DNA of 64,000 nt. It comes from Owenia fusiformis (lineage: Eukaryota; Annelida; Polychaeta; Sabellida; Oweniidae). The translations under genes and the position numbers were made by a program. This document shows positions 60,401 through 61,407 of the stretch, piece by piece. The stretch lies in contig CAIIXF020000006.1 of NCBI GenBank assembly GCA_903813345.2, positions 6,748,989 to 6,812,988 of the forward strand, given 5' to 3'. The notes beneath the pieces were generated by a model. It was not told the DNA's origin. It was given only the letters and a program-made list of their open reading frames with translations, and searched no databases. Each line of letters starts with the position of its first letter. Positions within the stretch are counted from its first letter, which is position 1.

Positions 60401-60835
60401 GGGATTAGTTGGTCACTTTAACTTATCATTGCAGACATTTACTGAACTAAGTTGAATTAAATTATCAGTTTCTGATAGGTACAACACTGTTTACAAATAG
60501 AAAACATATGTTGTACCTGAGAAACACCTGTCTCAGGGGCTCGTTTCTTGGAAATATTATTATGAATTTCAATGATTCATAAAATTATATTTTCAAATAA
60601 TGTCATAGCTACAACAAGAGAGACAACTGGAATATAAACCAGTCATCTATGTGTTCATTTTGATATGTAATATACATGGTTCATAATAAGACAGGGAAAA
60701 TTCACAAGAATTGTTTCAAGTAGGAACCCATTTGTACTTACACACTGCCTGCTTTGTAGGCCTCTGCTTCAGTCTGATGAGAAGGACAATCACAAACAAG
60801 ACCAGCGGGATGGAGATCTCAAACAGTACCACCAG
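9375..60835 (-). CDS. ABCA2: ABC transporter A-subfamily member, ABCA2 orthologue (41 exons in window, 5' end missing)
   Basis: Full-size ABCA-type transporter. Vertebrate ABCA2 is an endolysosomal membrane protein involved in sterol and sphingolipid trafficking; the same role here is inference. I placed 41 exons with GT-AG boundaries. Every splice phase matches the next exon, and together they give 8031 nt with no internal stop. Approximate residues of the deduced partial protein: TM1 1-25; extracellular domain to about 750; TMD1 about 750-955; NBD1 about 960-1240; linker about 1297-1688; TMD2 about 1690-2280; NBD2 about 2283-2580; C-tail to 2676. Walker A motifs are [10 protein letters not shown] and [10 protein letters not shown]. 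Signatures are LSGGM and YSGGN. The segment [11 protein letters not shown] before NBD1 and the tail LSF are typical of ABCA2 rather than ABCA1/4/7. The start codon and first cytosolic residues must lie right of 60835; I found no convincing exon there before 64000. The protein is longer than vertebrate ABCA2, mainly because of the linker. Confidence 0.96.
9478..9601. mobile_element. Palindromic hairpin plus one TIR arm in the last ABCA2 intron
   Basis: Inverted arms GTTATGTACTGGGAGG...TTTGGATATGGGG and their complement ending TGTACATAAC form a hairpin of about 96 bp. TTTATCCTATACAAAGTAG follows directly, as in the window-edge copy. It fills much of the 326-bp final intron. Confidence 0.65.
9743..9853 (-). 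CDS. ABCA2: ABCA2 exon w40: C-terminal tail
   Basis: Encodes [18 protein letters not shown] and an acidic stretch with a SCDQ repeat. VF-x-NF-x-KQQ is the conserved ABCA C-terminal motif. A mariner copy is inserted only 30 bp upstream of its acceptor. Confidence 0.93.
9883..10975. mobile_element. mariner-type transposon with about 195-bp TIRs
   Basis: Both ends read CGAGGGGTGATCCAAAAGTC inward and are flanked by TA (9881-9882, 10976-10977). Similarity continues, less perfectly, for about 195 bp to CACCCGGAACGGTATT in each arm, unusually long for mariner. The interior holds a broken transposase. Inserted in the ABCA2 intron between exons w39 and w40. Confidence 0.88.
10222..10607 (-). pseudogene. 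mariner transposase C-terminal remnant
   Basis: Minus-strand reading gives [11 protein letters not shown], then [20 protein letters not shown] and IRGKYVEK, the standard end of mariner transposases (APCDF-x-x-F...W-x-KC...G-x-YxEK). An upstream overlapping frame is out of register, and most of the protein is missing. The Pro-Asp-Leu normally before Ala-Pro is replaced by Leu-Ser-Met, so catalysis is unlikely. Confidence 0.8.
11390..11527 (-). CDS. ABCA2: ABCA2 exon w39: C-terminal domain
   Basis: Encodes 46 codons ending SVCQNTLDN: the V-x-Y...LSLADVF...MEEI segment and the (S)VxQTTLDN-like motif shared by ABCA C-termini. Confidence 0.95.
11898..12102 (-). CDS. ABCA2: ABCA2 exon w38: NBD2 H-loop and C-terminal part
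   Basis: Encodes [20 protein letters not shown], completing TSHSMEEC across the intron, then [19 protein letters not shown] and the C-terminal regulatory fold. Confidence 0.97.
12152..12430. mobile_element. 279-bp MITE with 5-bp target duplication (copy 1)
   Basis: Starts CAGGGGCGGATCTGGGAACC and ends GGTCCGCCAGTG; the ends are inverted relatives (CA-x-x-GGCGGA). Perfect TGTAA duplication at 12147-12151 and 12431-12435. The interior is rich in GGGCCC/GGCCC and AAATTTT. Inverted relative of the copy at 61113. Confidence 0.85.
12431..14828. other. ABCA2 intron sequence upstream of the sulfotransferase
   Basis: AT-rich non-coding DNA between a 279-bp MITE and the sulfotransferase start codon. 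I see no ORF, repeat or RNA gene that I can support. The sulfotransferase promoter should lie in its right end, but no clear TATA box or initiator is recognisable. Confidence 0.4.
14829..15018 (+). CDS. Sulfotransferase exon 1
   Basis: The start ATG at 14829 is the first Met of the open frame, in the context GCAATGG. It covers 63 codons ending YPRS with donor GTAAGT; the phosphosulfate loop is split by intron 1. Confidence 0.92.
14829..19109 (+). CDS. Cytosolic sulfotransferase (SULT family), complete 7-exon gene nested in ABCA2 intron
   Basis: Encodes a 334-residue PAPS-dependent sulfotransferase predicted to act in the cytosol on small acceptors such as phenols, amines or steroids; the substrate cannot be told. 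The joined exons (14829-15018, 15527-15640, 15930-16081, 16876-17011, 17741-17835, 18072-18279, 19000-19109) keep frame for 1005 nt. Visible motifs: the 5'-phosphosulfate loop YPRSGTHW at about residues 60-67; the catalytic-type His in [10 protein letters not shown] (His136); the 3'-phosphate motif [11 protein letters not shown] (Arg158, Ser166); YGSWYNHV at about 200; and RKG followed by DDWK (297-304). No signal peptide or TM segment is visible. The gene lies on the strand opposite ABCA2, within one of its introns, so the two primary transcripts overlap in antisense. Confidence 0.95.
15148..15310. repeat. AACACC-type MITE in sulfotransferase intron 1
   Basis: Starts ACAGTAAAACCTGTTGAACA and contains repeated GGAACACCT and AAGTGGAACACC, ending CTCAGGTGTTCAAAATATAC. 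One of four clear copies of a family beginning TACAGTAAAACCTGT. Confidence 0.7.
15527..15640 (+). CDS. Sulfotransferase exon 2
   Basis: Encodes [20 protein letters not shown] and ends VPMT before GTGAGT. It completes the PAPS-binding loop and the following helix. Confidence 0.93.
15930..16081 (+). CDS. Sulfotransferase exon 3, with weak donor
   Basis: Encodes [20 protein letters not shown] with the catalytic-type His. The only phase-compatible 3' boundary is KCK followed by GTTTGT, a poor match to the donor consensus. Confidence 0.85.
16399..16565. repeat. AACACC-type MITE in sulfotransferase intron 3
   Basis: Starts TACAGTAAAACCTGTATATA, with GTGAACACC near the left and GAGAGGTGTTCACTATAACA at the right, an imperfect terminal inverse. 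Confidence 0.7.
16876..17011 (+). CDS. Sulfotransferase exon 4
   Basis: Encodes [20 protein letters not shown], the 3'-phosphate-binding strand and helix, and ends in phase 1 before GTAGGT. Confidence 0.93.
17040..17490. repeat. Inverted-repeat segment dense in CRE and E-box motifs
   Basis: TTGGCCCCCACGTGAT at 17211-17226 is mirrored by ATCATGTGGGGGCCAA near 17390-17405. Between and beside them are ACGTCA-type sites, a full TGACGTCA (17339-17346) and CACGTG twice. Lies in sulfotransferase intron 4. Confidence 0.6.
17741..17835 (+). CDS. Sulfotransferase exon 5
   Basis: Encodes [20 protein letters not shown] and YEDMKM, the conserved GSW-x-x-H-V and YEDM motifs of SULTs. Confidence 0.94.
18072..18279 (+). 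CDS. Sulfotransferase exon 6
   Basis: Encodes 69 codons, [20 protein letters not shown] through SHMRKG. The C-terminal RKG binds the 3'-phosphate in the family. Confidence 0.93.
18365..18470 (+). mobile_element. 5' fragment of the hairpin element in sulfotransferase intron 6
   Basis: ACAAGGTATTAACACGACAA and AATGTCACCACCTGATTGTA followed by TTGTTACATG are related to the family's 5' end; the 3' end is absent. Confidence 0.5.
18481..18831 (+). mobile_element. Interspersed element with (ACGG)n and 3' hairpin (copy B)
   Basis: Body similar to copy A; a long pure (GGAC)n tract at 18713-18783; the end CACTATATCCCTACAGAACT TCGTTCGTTGGGATAATGA forms a terminal hairpin. Lies in sulfotransferase intron 6. 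Confidence 0.7.
18713..18783 (+). repeat. (GGAC)n microsatellite
   Basis: About 17 uninterrupted GGAC/ACGG units at the 3' side of copy B. Confidence 0.95.
19000..19109 (+). CDS. Sulfotransferase exon 7 with stop
   Basis: Encodes [20 protein letters not shown] and ends GLKFPSI-TGA. DDWK-x-x-LT...ER corresponds to the GDWK-x-x-FT segment of SULTs. Confidence 0.94.
19121..19126 (+). terminator. Polyadenylation signal of the sulfotransferase gene
   Basis: AATAAA begins 12 bases after the last base of the stop codon, giving a very short 3' UTR. It ends the plus-strand transcript well before ABCA2 exon w37. Confidence 0.65.
19541..19957. mobile_element. Two-part palindromic element (hairpin plus TIR segment)
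   Basis: A long hairpin (19541-19683, with core GCGAAGC) is followed by a segment bounded by TTATCCTACACTTACAAGG and its inverse ending at 19957. Inside, three palindromic units of the type GGAGTATATCGTCACGATAT run at 19787-19881. Confidence 0.7.
20405..20508 (-). CDS. ABCA2: ABCA2 exon w37: NBD2 Walker B/D-loop
   Basis: Begins with [20 protein letters not shown]; Walker B is split by the intron before it. Ends in LTSH plus two bases of the next Ser codon. The 8.3-kb intron that follows contains the sulfotransferase gene. Confidence 0.97.
20646..20780 (-). CDS. ABCA2: ABCA2 exon w36: NBD2 signature
   Basis: Encodes [20 protein letters not shown] with the signature YSGGN typical of the second ABCA half, ending at VIFL, the first half of Walker B. 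Confidence 0.97.
21236..21377 (-). CDS. ABCA2: ABCA2 exon w35: NBD2 Q-loop
   Basis: Encodes [20 protein letters not shown] and [15 protein letters not shown]. The Q-loop Gln in CPQFD is present. Confidence 0.96.
21609..21715 (-). CDS. ABCA2: ABCA2 exon w34: NBD2 Walker A
   Basis: Encodes [20 protein letters not shown]; the Walker A lysine and following Thr are intact. Confidence 0.97.
22098..22296 (-). CDS. ABCA2: ABCA2 exon w33: start of NBD2
   Basis: Encodes [20 protein letters not shown], then [20 protein letters not shown] leading into NBD2. The donor is GTTAGA; the next exon joins as GE|CFGLLG. Confidence 0.95.
22594..22726 (-). CDS. ABCA2: ABCA2 exon w32: last helix of TMD2
   Basis: Encodes [20 protein letters not shown], then the final transmembrane helix and a basic cytosolic end (FFRKQK). 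Confidence 0.95.
22919..23042 (-). CDS. ABCA2: ABCA2 exon w31: amphipathic region of TMD2
   Basis: Encodes [20 protein letters not shown], the conserved FPNY-x-LG-x-GLM-x-x-A motif. Confidence 0.95.
23674..23821 (-). CDS. ABCA2: ABCA2 exon w30: TM11 region of TMD2
   Basis: Encodes [20 protein letters not shown] followed by a long hydrophobic helix. Phase fits both neighbours. Confidence 0.97.
24064..24179 (-). CDS. ABCA2: ABCA2 exon w29: TM10 of TMD2
   Basis: Encodes [20 protein letters not shown] and [14 protein letters not shown], matching the ABCA2 helix and the loop before the WSITP motif. Confidence 0.95.
24581..24816 (-). CDS. ABCA2: ABCA2 exon w28: TM8-TM9 of TMD2
   Basis: Encodes TVINHPMN, then two helices and [20 protein letters not shown]. 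This block is almost invariant in ABCA2. Confidence 0.97.
24838..25025. repeat. AACACC-type MITE between ABCA2 exons w27 and w28
   Basis: Starts TACAGTAAAACCTGTGTATA, then TGGAACACCT; the right end has GAGGTGTTCAAACATACAGG. Confidence 0.7.
25201..25293 (-). CDS. ABCA2: ABCA2 exon w27: extracellular domain 2
   Basis: Encodes [20 protein letters not shown], ending in the conserved [10 protein letters not shown]. The donor is GTAATA. Confidence 0.95.
25602..25726 (-). CDS. ABCA2: ABCA2 exon w26: extracellular domain 2
   Basis: Encodes [19 protein letters not shown] and [14 protein letters not shown]; phases join w25 (LHR|YG) and w27 (NKG|YH). Confidence 0.94.
25815..26622 (-). CDS. ABCA2: ABCA2 exon w25: TM7 and extracellular domain 2
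   Basis: Encodes the start of TMD2: [20 protein letters not shown] as TM7, then [46 protein letters not shown] and the Cys-rich [19 protein letters not shown]. All are hallmarks of ABCA2 extracellular domain 2. Several N-x-S/T sequons are visible. Confidence 0.97.
26730..26937 (+). mobile_element. Diverged 3' part of the hairpin element beside exon w24
   Basis: TTTGTTACAGACTGCGGCTG and AATATGTCACCACTTCTTGG followed by TGGTGACATCAAAAC match the family's middle and 3' end. It lies in the intron about 20 bp from the ABCA2 exon w24 donor. Confidence 0.6.
26960..28136 (-). CDS. ABCA2: ABCA2 exon w24: giant linker exon with five HRR-x-x-S repeats
   Basis: At 1177 bp this is by far the largest exon. 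It opens with the conserved [20 protein letters not shown], the end of the post-NBD1 domain, then enters about 330 residues of low-complexity, predicted disordered sequence. Five copies of one motif stand out: [36 protein letters not shown] and HRRQFSNGS. Each contains Arg-Arg-x-x-Ser, a basophilic kinase-type site. Vertebrate ABCA2 has a much shorter linker here. The reading frame is open throughout and the splice phases fit, so the expansion is in the gene model and not an artefact. Confidence 0.93.
28263..28426 (-). CDS. ABCA2: ABCA2 exon w23: post-NBD1 regulatory region
   Basis: Encodes 54 codons with [20 protein letters not shown], then [20 protein letters not shown]. The Cys-Asp-Ser and helical I-x-KH-x segment corresponds to the conserved post-NBD1 region of ABCA1/2. 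Confidence 0.94.
28499..28608 (-). pseudogene. Relic or poison exon similar to ABCA2 exon w23
   Basis: This intronic segment has a GCAG acceptor and a phase that fits exon w22. It reads about 36 codons that include [11 protein letters not shown], then meets TAG. The FVF-x-RD-x-APV core matches exon w23 ([10 protein letters not shown]), and DNA similarity continues past the stop to about 28480. It looks like a decayed duplicate of the start of exon w23. If spliced after w22 it would truncate the transporter, so use as a poison exon is possible but unproven. Confidence 0.55.
28696..28875 (-). CDS. ABCA2: ABCA2 exon w22: NBD1 H-loop
   Basis: Encodes [20 protein letters not shown] (H-loop His present) and [19 protein letters not shown], completing NBD1. 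Ends in phase 1 at DEEG. Confidence 0.96.
29120..29397 (-). CDS. ABCA2: ABCA2 exon w21: NBD1 signature and Walker B
   Basis: Contains [14 protein letters not shown], the ABC signature [10 protein letters not shown], Walker [14 protein letters not shown] and the D-loop region. All residues expected for an ATP-hydrolysing half-site are present. Confidence 0.97.
29627..29758 (-). CDS. ABCA2: ABCA2 exon w20: NBD1 Q-loop
   Basis: Encodes [20 protein letters not shown] and the Q-loop [12 protein letters not shown] of the first nucleotide-binding domain. Confidence 0.96.
30017..30359 (-). CDS. ABCA2: ABCA2 exon w19: pre-NBD1 linker and NBD1 Walker A
   Basis: Opens [18 protein letters not shown], continues with the ABCA2-diagnostic [11 protein letters not shown], then [20 protein letters not shown] and the Walker A loop [10 protein letters not shown]. 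The donor is the less usual GTTAGC; phase to w20 (TM|SIITG) is exact. Confidence 0.96.
30679..30813 (-). CDS. ABCA2: ABCA2 exon w18: last helix of TMD1
   Basis: Encodes a 44-residue segment with a strong hydrophobic helix ([20 protein letters not shown]), ending YIEHVHPG as in ABCA2. Confidence 0.95.
31178..31398 (-). CDS. ABCA2: ABCA2 exon w17: TM5 region of TMD1
   Basis: Encodes [19 protein letters not shown] and [19 protein letters not shown], strongly ABCA2-like. Confidence 0.97.
31624..31814 (-). CDS. ABCA2: ABCA2 exon w16: TM3-TM4 of TMD1
   Basis: Encodes [16 protein letters not shown] followed by two hydrophobic segments. MMGL-x-N-x-VHW-x-AWF is the subfamily signature at this position. 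Confidence 0.97.
32094..32208 (-). CDS. ABCA2: ABCA2 exon w15: TM2 region of TMD1
   Basis: Encodes [20 protein letters not shown] followed by YEKEQRLKE, the TM2 and cytosolic coupling segment (EKE-x-RLKE) of ABCA proteins. Confidence 0.96.
32544..32820 (-). CDS. ABCA2: ABCA2 exon w14: end of extracellular domain 1
   Basis: Encodes [20 protein letters not shown] and [15 protein letters not shown], among the most conserved ABCA extracellular and pre-TM2 blocks. Ends PYPCYMND before TM2. Confidence 0.97.
33012..33273 (-). CDS. ABCA2: ABCA2 exon w13: extracellular domain 1
   Basis: Encodes 87 codons with the block [19 protein letters not shown], including a Cys expected in ABCA extracellular disulfides, followed by [19 protein letters not shown]. 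Confidence 0.95.
33455..33826. mobile_element. Two-part palindromic element with a CRE-like core
   Basis: The hairpin 33455-33569 has arms GTTATGTCACTATCG and CGATAGTAACATAA. It is joined to a TIR segment from 33573 (TTATAACATACCTATAATGA) to 33826 (inverse of the same). The interior is GC-rich with TGACGTCA at 33711-33718 and CCAAT on both strands. Confidence 0.75.
33957..34085 (-). CDS. ABCA2: ABCA2 exon w12: extracellular domain 1
   Basis: Encodes 43 codons starting [21 protein letters not shown] near-identical partial copy of this exon lies just upstream in transcript order at 34161-34231. Confidence 0.95.
34161..34231 (-). pseudogene. Partial duplicate of ABCA2 exon w12 with a retained splice acceptor
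   Basis: These 71 bp match the first 71 bp of exon w12, with changes at only four positions. Three are third-codon synonymous changes; the fourth lies in the final codon. It follows a CTAG acceptor-like sequence, but homology ends abruptly after the VSS codons and no donor follows. It is most simply a partial tandem exon duplication that cannot be spliced. A further 17-bp fragment of the same exon lies at about 34331-34347. Confidence 0.8.
34574..34695 (-). CDS. ABCA2: ABCA2 exon w11: extracellular domain 1
   Basis: Encodes [19 protein letters not shown], almost motif-for-motif the ABCA2 sequence before the ANE(S/T)FA block. The donor is GTAAGT. Confidence 0.96.
35782..36309. mobile_element. 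Two-part palindromic element with T-rich interior
   Basis: The hairpin 35782-35932 (arms GTTATGCAC...TTTGGATAC) abuts a TIR segment beginning TTGTATTCCATACCTGATGA and ending with its inverse at 36309. The interior contains a long poly-T-rich tract (36008-36180) and a GC-rich inner palindrome at about 36180-36235. Confidence 0.75.
37424..37577 (-). CDS. ABCA2: ABCA2 exon w10: extracellular domain 1
   Basis: Encodes [19 protein letters not shown], a conserved ABCA2 stretch (LW-x-x-x-Q...CGN). Ends in phase 1, joining w11 as L-K-D. Confidence 0.93.
37781..37845 (+). repeat. Two-copy 33-bp direct repeat next to the exon w9 donor
   Basis: TTGATGTTCAAGCAAATGAT followed by GACTTTA occurs twice in a row, ending about 12 bp from the ABCA2 exon w9 boundary. 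Confidence 0.8.
37857..38036 (-). CDS. ABCA2: ABCA2 exon w9: extracellular domain 1, Ser/Thr-rich loop
   Basis: Encodes 60 codons. The end is a low-complexity loop rich in Ser, Thr, Glu and Asn ([18 protein letters not shown]), likely an exposed glycosylated segment. A 33-bp direct duplication sits just beyond the donor at about 37781-37845. Confidence 0.88.
38290..40520 (-). pseudogene. Decayed second LINE in an ABCA2 intron
   Basis: Minus-strand frames interrupted by stops show an endonuclease start ([11 protein letters not shown] near 40400-40430), the endonuclease core GDMNAQVNG...SLIDHICID...SDHLC (about 39560-39845), and a C-terminal Cys/His cluster [19 protein letters not shown] (about 38565-38620). 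No reverse-transcriptase catalytic block remains between them, so the copy is internally deleted. It belongs to a different lineage from the copy at 2.1-4.6 kb. It lies between ABCA2 exons w8 and w9. Confidence 0.7.
40898..40960 (-). CDS. ABCA2: ABCA2 exon w8: extracellular domain 1 (21-codon exon)
   Basis: A very short 63-bp exon ([18 protein letters not shown]) with phase 0 at both ends and donor GTAAGA. The following 2.9-kb intron holds the decayed LINE. Confidence 0.85.
41261..41362 (-). CDS. ABCA2: ABCA2 exon w7: extracellular domain 1
   Basis: Encodes 34 codons including [18 protein letters not shown], with N-glycosylation sequons (NST, NLS). Phase 0 at both ends. Confidence 0.87.
41784..41885 (-). 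CDS. ABCA2: ABCA2 exon w6: extracellular domain 1
   Basis: Encodes 34 codons, [12 protein letters not shown] to PEDALPL, with donor GTAGGT and acceptor AAG. Confidence 0.86.
41975..42313 (-). mobile_element. Minus-strand copy of the satellite-bearing element, 1-2 monomers
   Basis: Reading the minus strand, it starts AAGGCATTAACATGACAAAA near 42312. It holds one to two monomers of the 55.5-kb satellite and ends in TTGTTACAGACACCAACCAC near 41990. It overlaps the intron just downstream of ABCA2 exon w5. Confidence 0.7.
42329..42580 (-). CDS. ABCA2: ABCA2 exon w5: extracellular domain 1
   Basis: Encodes 84 codons in phase 0 ([10 protein letters not shown] to [10 protein letters not shown]). 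This is the least conserved part of the extracellular domain; phase and splice sites support the call. Confidence 0.87.
43604..43725 (-). CDS. ABCA2: ABCA2 exon w4: extracellular domain 1
   Basis: Encodes 40 codons beginning [17 protein letters not shown]. It lies after a 6.5-kb intron that contains the 145-bp-type array at 45.4-46.2 kb and several MITEs. Confidence 0.88.
43883..43956 (-). repeat. tRNA-like sequence, probably the head of a SINE or a tRNA pseudogene
   Basis: The minus strand reads TTAGCTCAATTGGTAGAGCA (A-box and complete D-arm), CAGGCTTTGAATCTG (a loop that would present anticodon TTG) and GGTTCGATTCT (B-box). The T-stem and acceptor stem do not pair well, so a functional tRNA is unlikely. 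Sequence to about 43770 on the minus strand could be the SINE body. Confidence 0.5.
43960..45430. other. Gene-free ABCA2 intron sequence
   Basis: AT-rich, with runs of ATCAT/ATGAT around 44690-44860 and no supportable gene or repeat family. Confidence 0.4.
45440..46210 (+). repeat. Tandem array of roughly 145-bp units
   Basis: Each unit holds AAAATGGCCGCC-like sequence, GTGTCAT...GTGTGCCATGCTTA and TATTCACATATCAAATATGA followed by ATCGCTCCACTACTTTTCGA. Several translate without stops in one frame, but this follows from the period and is not evidence for a protein. Confidence 0.85.
46467..46559 (+). repeat. (GGAC)n/(GTAC)n compound microsatellite
   Basis: Runs of GGAC interrupted by two blocks of GTAC, next to the conserved 3' hairpin of copy C. 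Confidence 0.95.
47110..47400 (+). repeat. Dispersed repeat, copy 1
   Basis: About 280 bp, including ATTGTTTCTTTTCACGTTAG followed by ATCATGG, TTGAATGGTGGGGGA and CCCTTTGG, align with 54795-55085 in the same orientation. Family unknown. Confidence 0.7.
47573..47695. repeat. AACACC-type MITE
   Basis: Starts TACAGTAAAACCTGTATGAA; right side GGTGTTCCATTTTATAGGTA followed by TTACTGTA, the terminal inverse. Confidence 0.65.
47701..47896. repeat. Small inverted-repeat element flanked by 27-bp direct repeats
   Basis: Direct repeats at 47701-47727 and about 47870-47896 (ATTACATTGATAATCAGAAA followed by AAGATAT; one mismatch) flank AATAGGGAGTTTAAGCTTGC and its inverse ending ACTCCCTATT. A related half-element, TATAGGGAGTTTAAGGCTC, occurs near 63845. 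Confidence 0.7.
48640..48755 (+). mobile_element. Old 3' copy of the hairpin element
   Basis: CATTTGTTACAAACGCAGTC, then CCACCAAACACTAACAATCA and a degenerate ACAATATGTCATCATTTTTG end. Divergence has destroyed the hairpin. Confidence 0.4.
48905..49226. mobile_element. Two-part palindromic element with a CRE-like core
   Basis: The hairpin 48905-49009 has arms GTTATGTCCCTATCATTGAA and the inverse ending GGACATAAC. The adjoining segment starts GTTGTATTACACAC, and near 49206-49218 the inverse (GTATGTAATAC) appears. TGACGTCA lies at 49110-49117. Confidence 0.65.
49311..49431 (+). mobile_element. Short copy of the 3'-hairpin element, no monomer
   Basis: Starts ACAAGGCATTAACATACAAA and ends TTTGGTGGTGACATAAAAAC with only about 90 bp between. 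It contains TGTAACAGACAC, shared with the other copies. Confidence 0.7.
50223..50380 (-). CDS. ABCA2: ABCA2 exon w3: extracellular domain 1
   Basis: Encodes 52 full codons including [15 protein letters not shown]. Its phases join exactly to w2 (NST|V) and w4 (THAQ|D). Confidence 0.9.
50910..50980 (+). mobile_element. 5' fragment of the 3'-hairpin element
   Basis: CAAGGCATTAACATACAAAA, TGTCACCACCTGCCATTTGT and TACAGATGCTGAACACC match the start of the copy at 49311; no 3' hairpin follows. Confidence 0.6.
51426..51537 (-). CDS. ABCA2: ABCA2 exon w2: start of extracellular domain 1
   Basis: Encodes the segment with [14 protein letters not shown] and GFLNYPNST, equivalent to the ABCA2 stretch just after TM1. 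The donor is GTAAGT. The intron to exon w1 is about 9.2 kb and contains the 55-60 kb repeat cluster. Confidence 0.93.
51540..52760. other. Gene-free ABCA2 intron sequence
   Basis: Between exon w2 and the inverted-repeat segment at 52767. No coding, RNA or repeat signal beyond a short A-run at about 51960. Confidence 0.4.
52767..53640. repeat. Inverted-repeat pair enclosing a promoter-like segment
   Basis: GTGTGCTAGTCATATAAATC near 52770 is mirrored by GATTTATATGACTAGTTGTG near 53616-53635, and nearer by CATACGAGGGTCATAAACAC at about 52858-52878. Between them lie an ETS-type ACTTCCGG (53071-53078), CTACCGGAAAC (about 53304), and AACATGGCGGGCGATAATGA ahead of an AAG|GTAAGA donor-like site at 53399-53405. 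Confidence 0.45.
54795..55085 (+). repeat. Dispersed repeat, copy 2
   Basis: Counterpart of 47110-47400. It ends close to the left edge of the large palindromic element at 55122. Confidence 0.7.
55431..57018 (+). mobile_element. Satellite-bearing element ending in a 3' hairpin
   Basis: Begins CAAGGCATTAACATGACAAA followed by ATGTCACCACC, and ends TGTCACCACTTTTGGTGGTG ACATAAAAAC, a perfect hairpin. The last 49 bp are duplicated in tandem. Between the ends is a tandem array of about ten monomers. Shorter relatives occur at 49311-49431 and 41975-42313. The termini suggest a Helitron/HINE-like or foldback element; there is no transposase. Confidence 0.65.
55460..56830 (+). repeat. Tandem array, about ten monomers of 123-166 bp
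   Basis: Each monomer contains TGAAGCAAGTTGAAAAAAG, GACCTTGAGAAGGTCATTGA, AGTCAGATTTGAA and GTAGATGATTTTGAAAAAAA. Monomer starts fall at about 55547, 55676, 55825, 55971, 56108, 56245, 56383, 56512, 56678 and 56801. Internal GGTCAAA/AGTCAAA steps cause length variation. Confidence 0.9.
57640..58156. other. Gene-free intron sequence between two repeat elements
   Basis: AT-rich intron DNA between the large palindrome and the TIR element; nothing recognisable. Confidence 0.4.
58162..59856. mobile_element. 1695-bp TIR element with 5-bp duplication and an internal 145-bp array
   Basis: TIRs of about 66 bp: left CACGCGGTCCTTACTCTCCG followed by GGGCGTATCAAAACC; right, inverted, CACACGGTACTAACTCACTG followed by GGGCGTATCGAAACC. 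The ATTGT duplication is at 58157-58161 and 59857-59861. Inside is a second inverted pair (58230-58373 and 58535-58674) and a tandem array of five 145-bp units. No transposase. A 5-bp duplication with CAC termini is compatible with a Transib-like source, but this is only a suggestion. Confidence 0.85.
58920..59650 (+). repeat. Tandem array, five 145-bp units
   Basis: The unit contains GGCGATGACAAGATTTTTCG, AAAACCTTCAAAATGGCCGC, GTTAATCAGCTCTAGTACTT and TGTAAATTTGAAGGAAATCC. The period is exactly 145 bp. The overlapping minus-strand frames are by-products of the period. It is followed by a short AC/GA-rich tract (CGACCACGATCACGACTACG). Confidence 0.92.
59862..60741. other. Gene-free ABCA2 intron sequence
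   Basis: Between the 1695-bp TIR element and exon w1. A CCATCTGTCTGTC-rich patch at 60050-60105 is a degenerate microsatellite. Nothing else is recognised. Confidence 0.4.
60742..60835 (-). CDS. ABCA2: ABCA2 exon w1: first transmembrane helix
   Basis: The exon encodes 31 codons in phase 0 plus one base. It starts inside a hydrophobic helix with the run [19 protein letters not shown], the TM1 signature of the ABCA subfamily. It is preceded by a CAG acceptor and followed by GTAAGT. Because it opens inside TM1, at least one upstream exon with the initiator Met is missing. Confidence 0.93.
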
Positions 60836-61112
60836 CTGAAATATAGAACAAGGTGAAACATAAGTAAATGCTAAGCAATTAGTTGGCATATTGTAGAAGA
60901 AATTACCATTGTGACTCAGTGGTAAAATAATATTTCATCTTGTCAAAATCATGCAGAACTACTATGCAGTTAAAGTATTGTTGTAATATACAGTGTATTT
61001 ATTGCAGAGAGTTGTTGATGCAATCATGCAAATGGGAGCCTCCACTTTGTATCTATTGTAAACAATAACAATGGTATGGACACACCCAATATATCTATGA
61101 GAGTTATCCACA

Positions 61113-61402
61113 CACTGGCGGATCTTGGGCCCCCCCCCTTTGGTGGGCCCAGAAAAAAAATTGGGCCCAAAAAAATGTTGAGCCAAAAAGGCCTTCAGGC
61201 TCCAAAAAGTAGGCCTTTTTGGTCCTTTTTGATCATTACACGGCCTTTTATGGCTTTATTTTTTAATTTCAGGCCAAATTCCAAAGAAAATGGGCCTCAA
61301 AATTTCAAAATTTTGGCCCACTTTTGGGTTTTAAGGGCCCAAAATCTTTTCTATGACCTGAAATTTTGGCCCCTCCCTTGTTGGTTCCCAGATCCATCCC
61401 TG
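61113..61402. mobile_element. 290-bp MITE with 5-bp target duplication (copy 2)
   Basis: Starts CACTGGCGGATCTTGGGC and ends GGTTCCCAGATCCATCCCTG, the inverse orientation of copy 1. Perfect CCACA duplication at 61108-61112 and 61403-61407. Confidence 0.85.
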
Positions 61403-61407
61403 CCACA

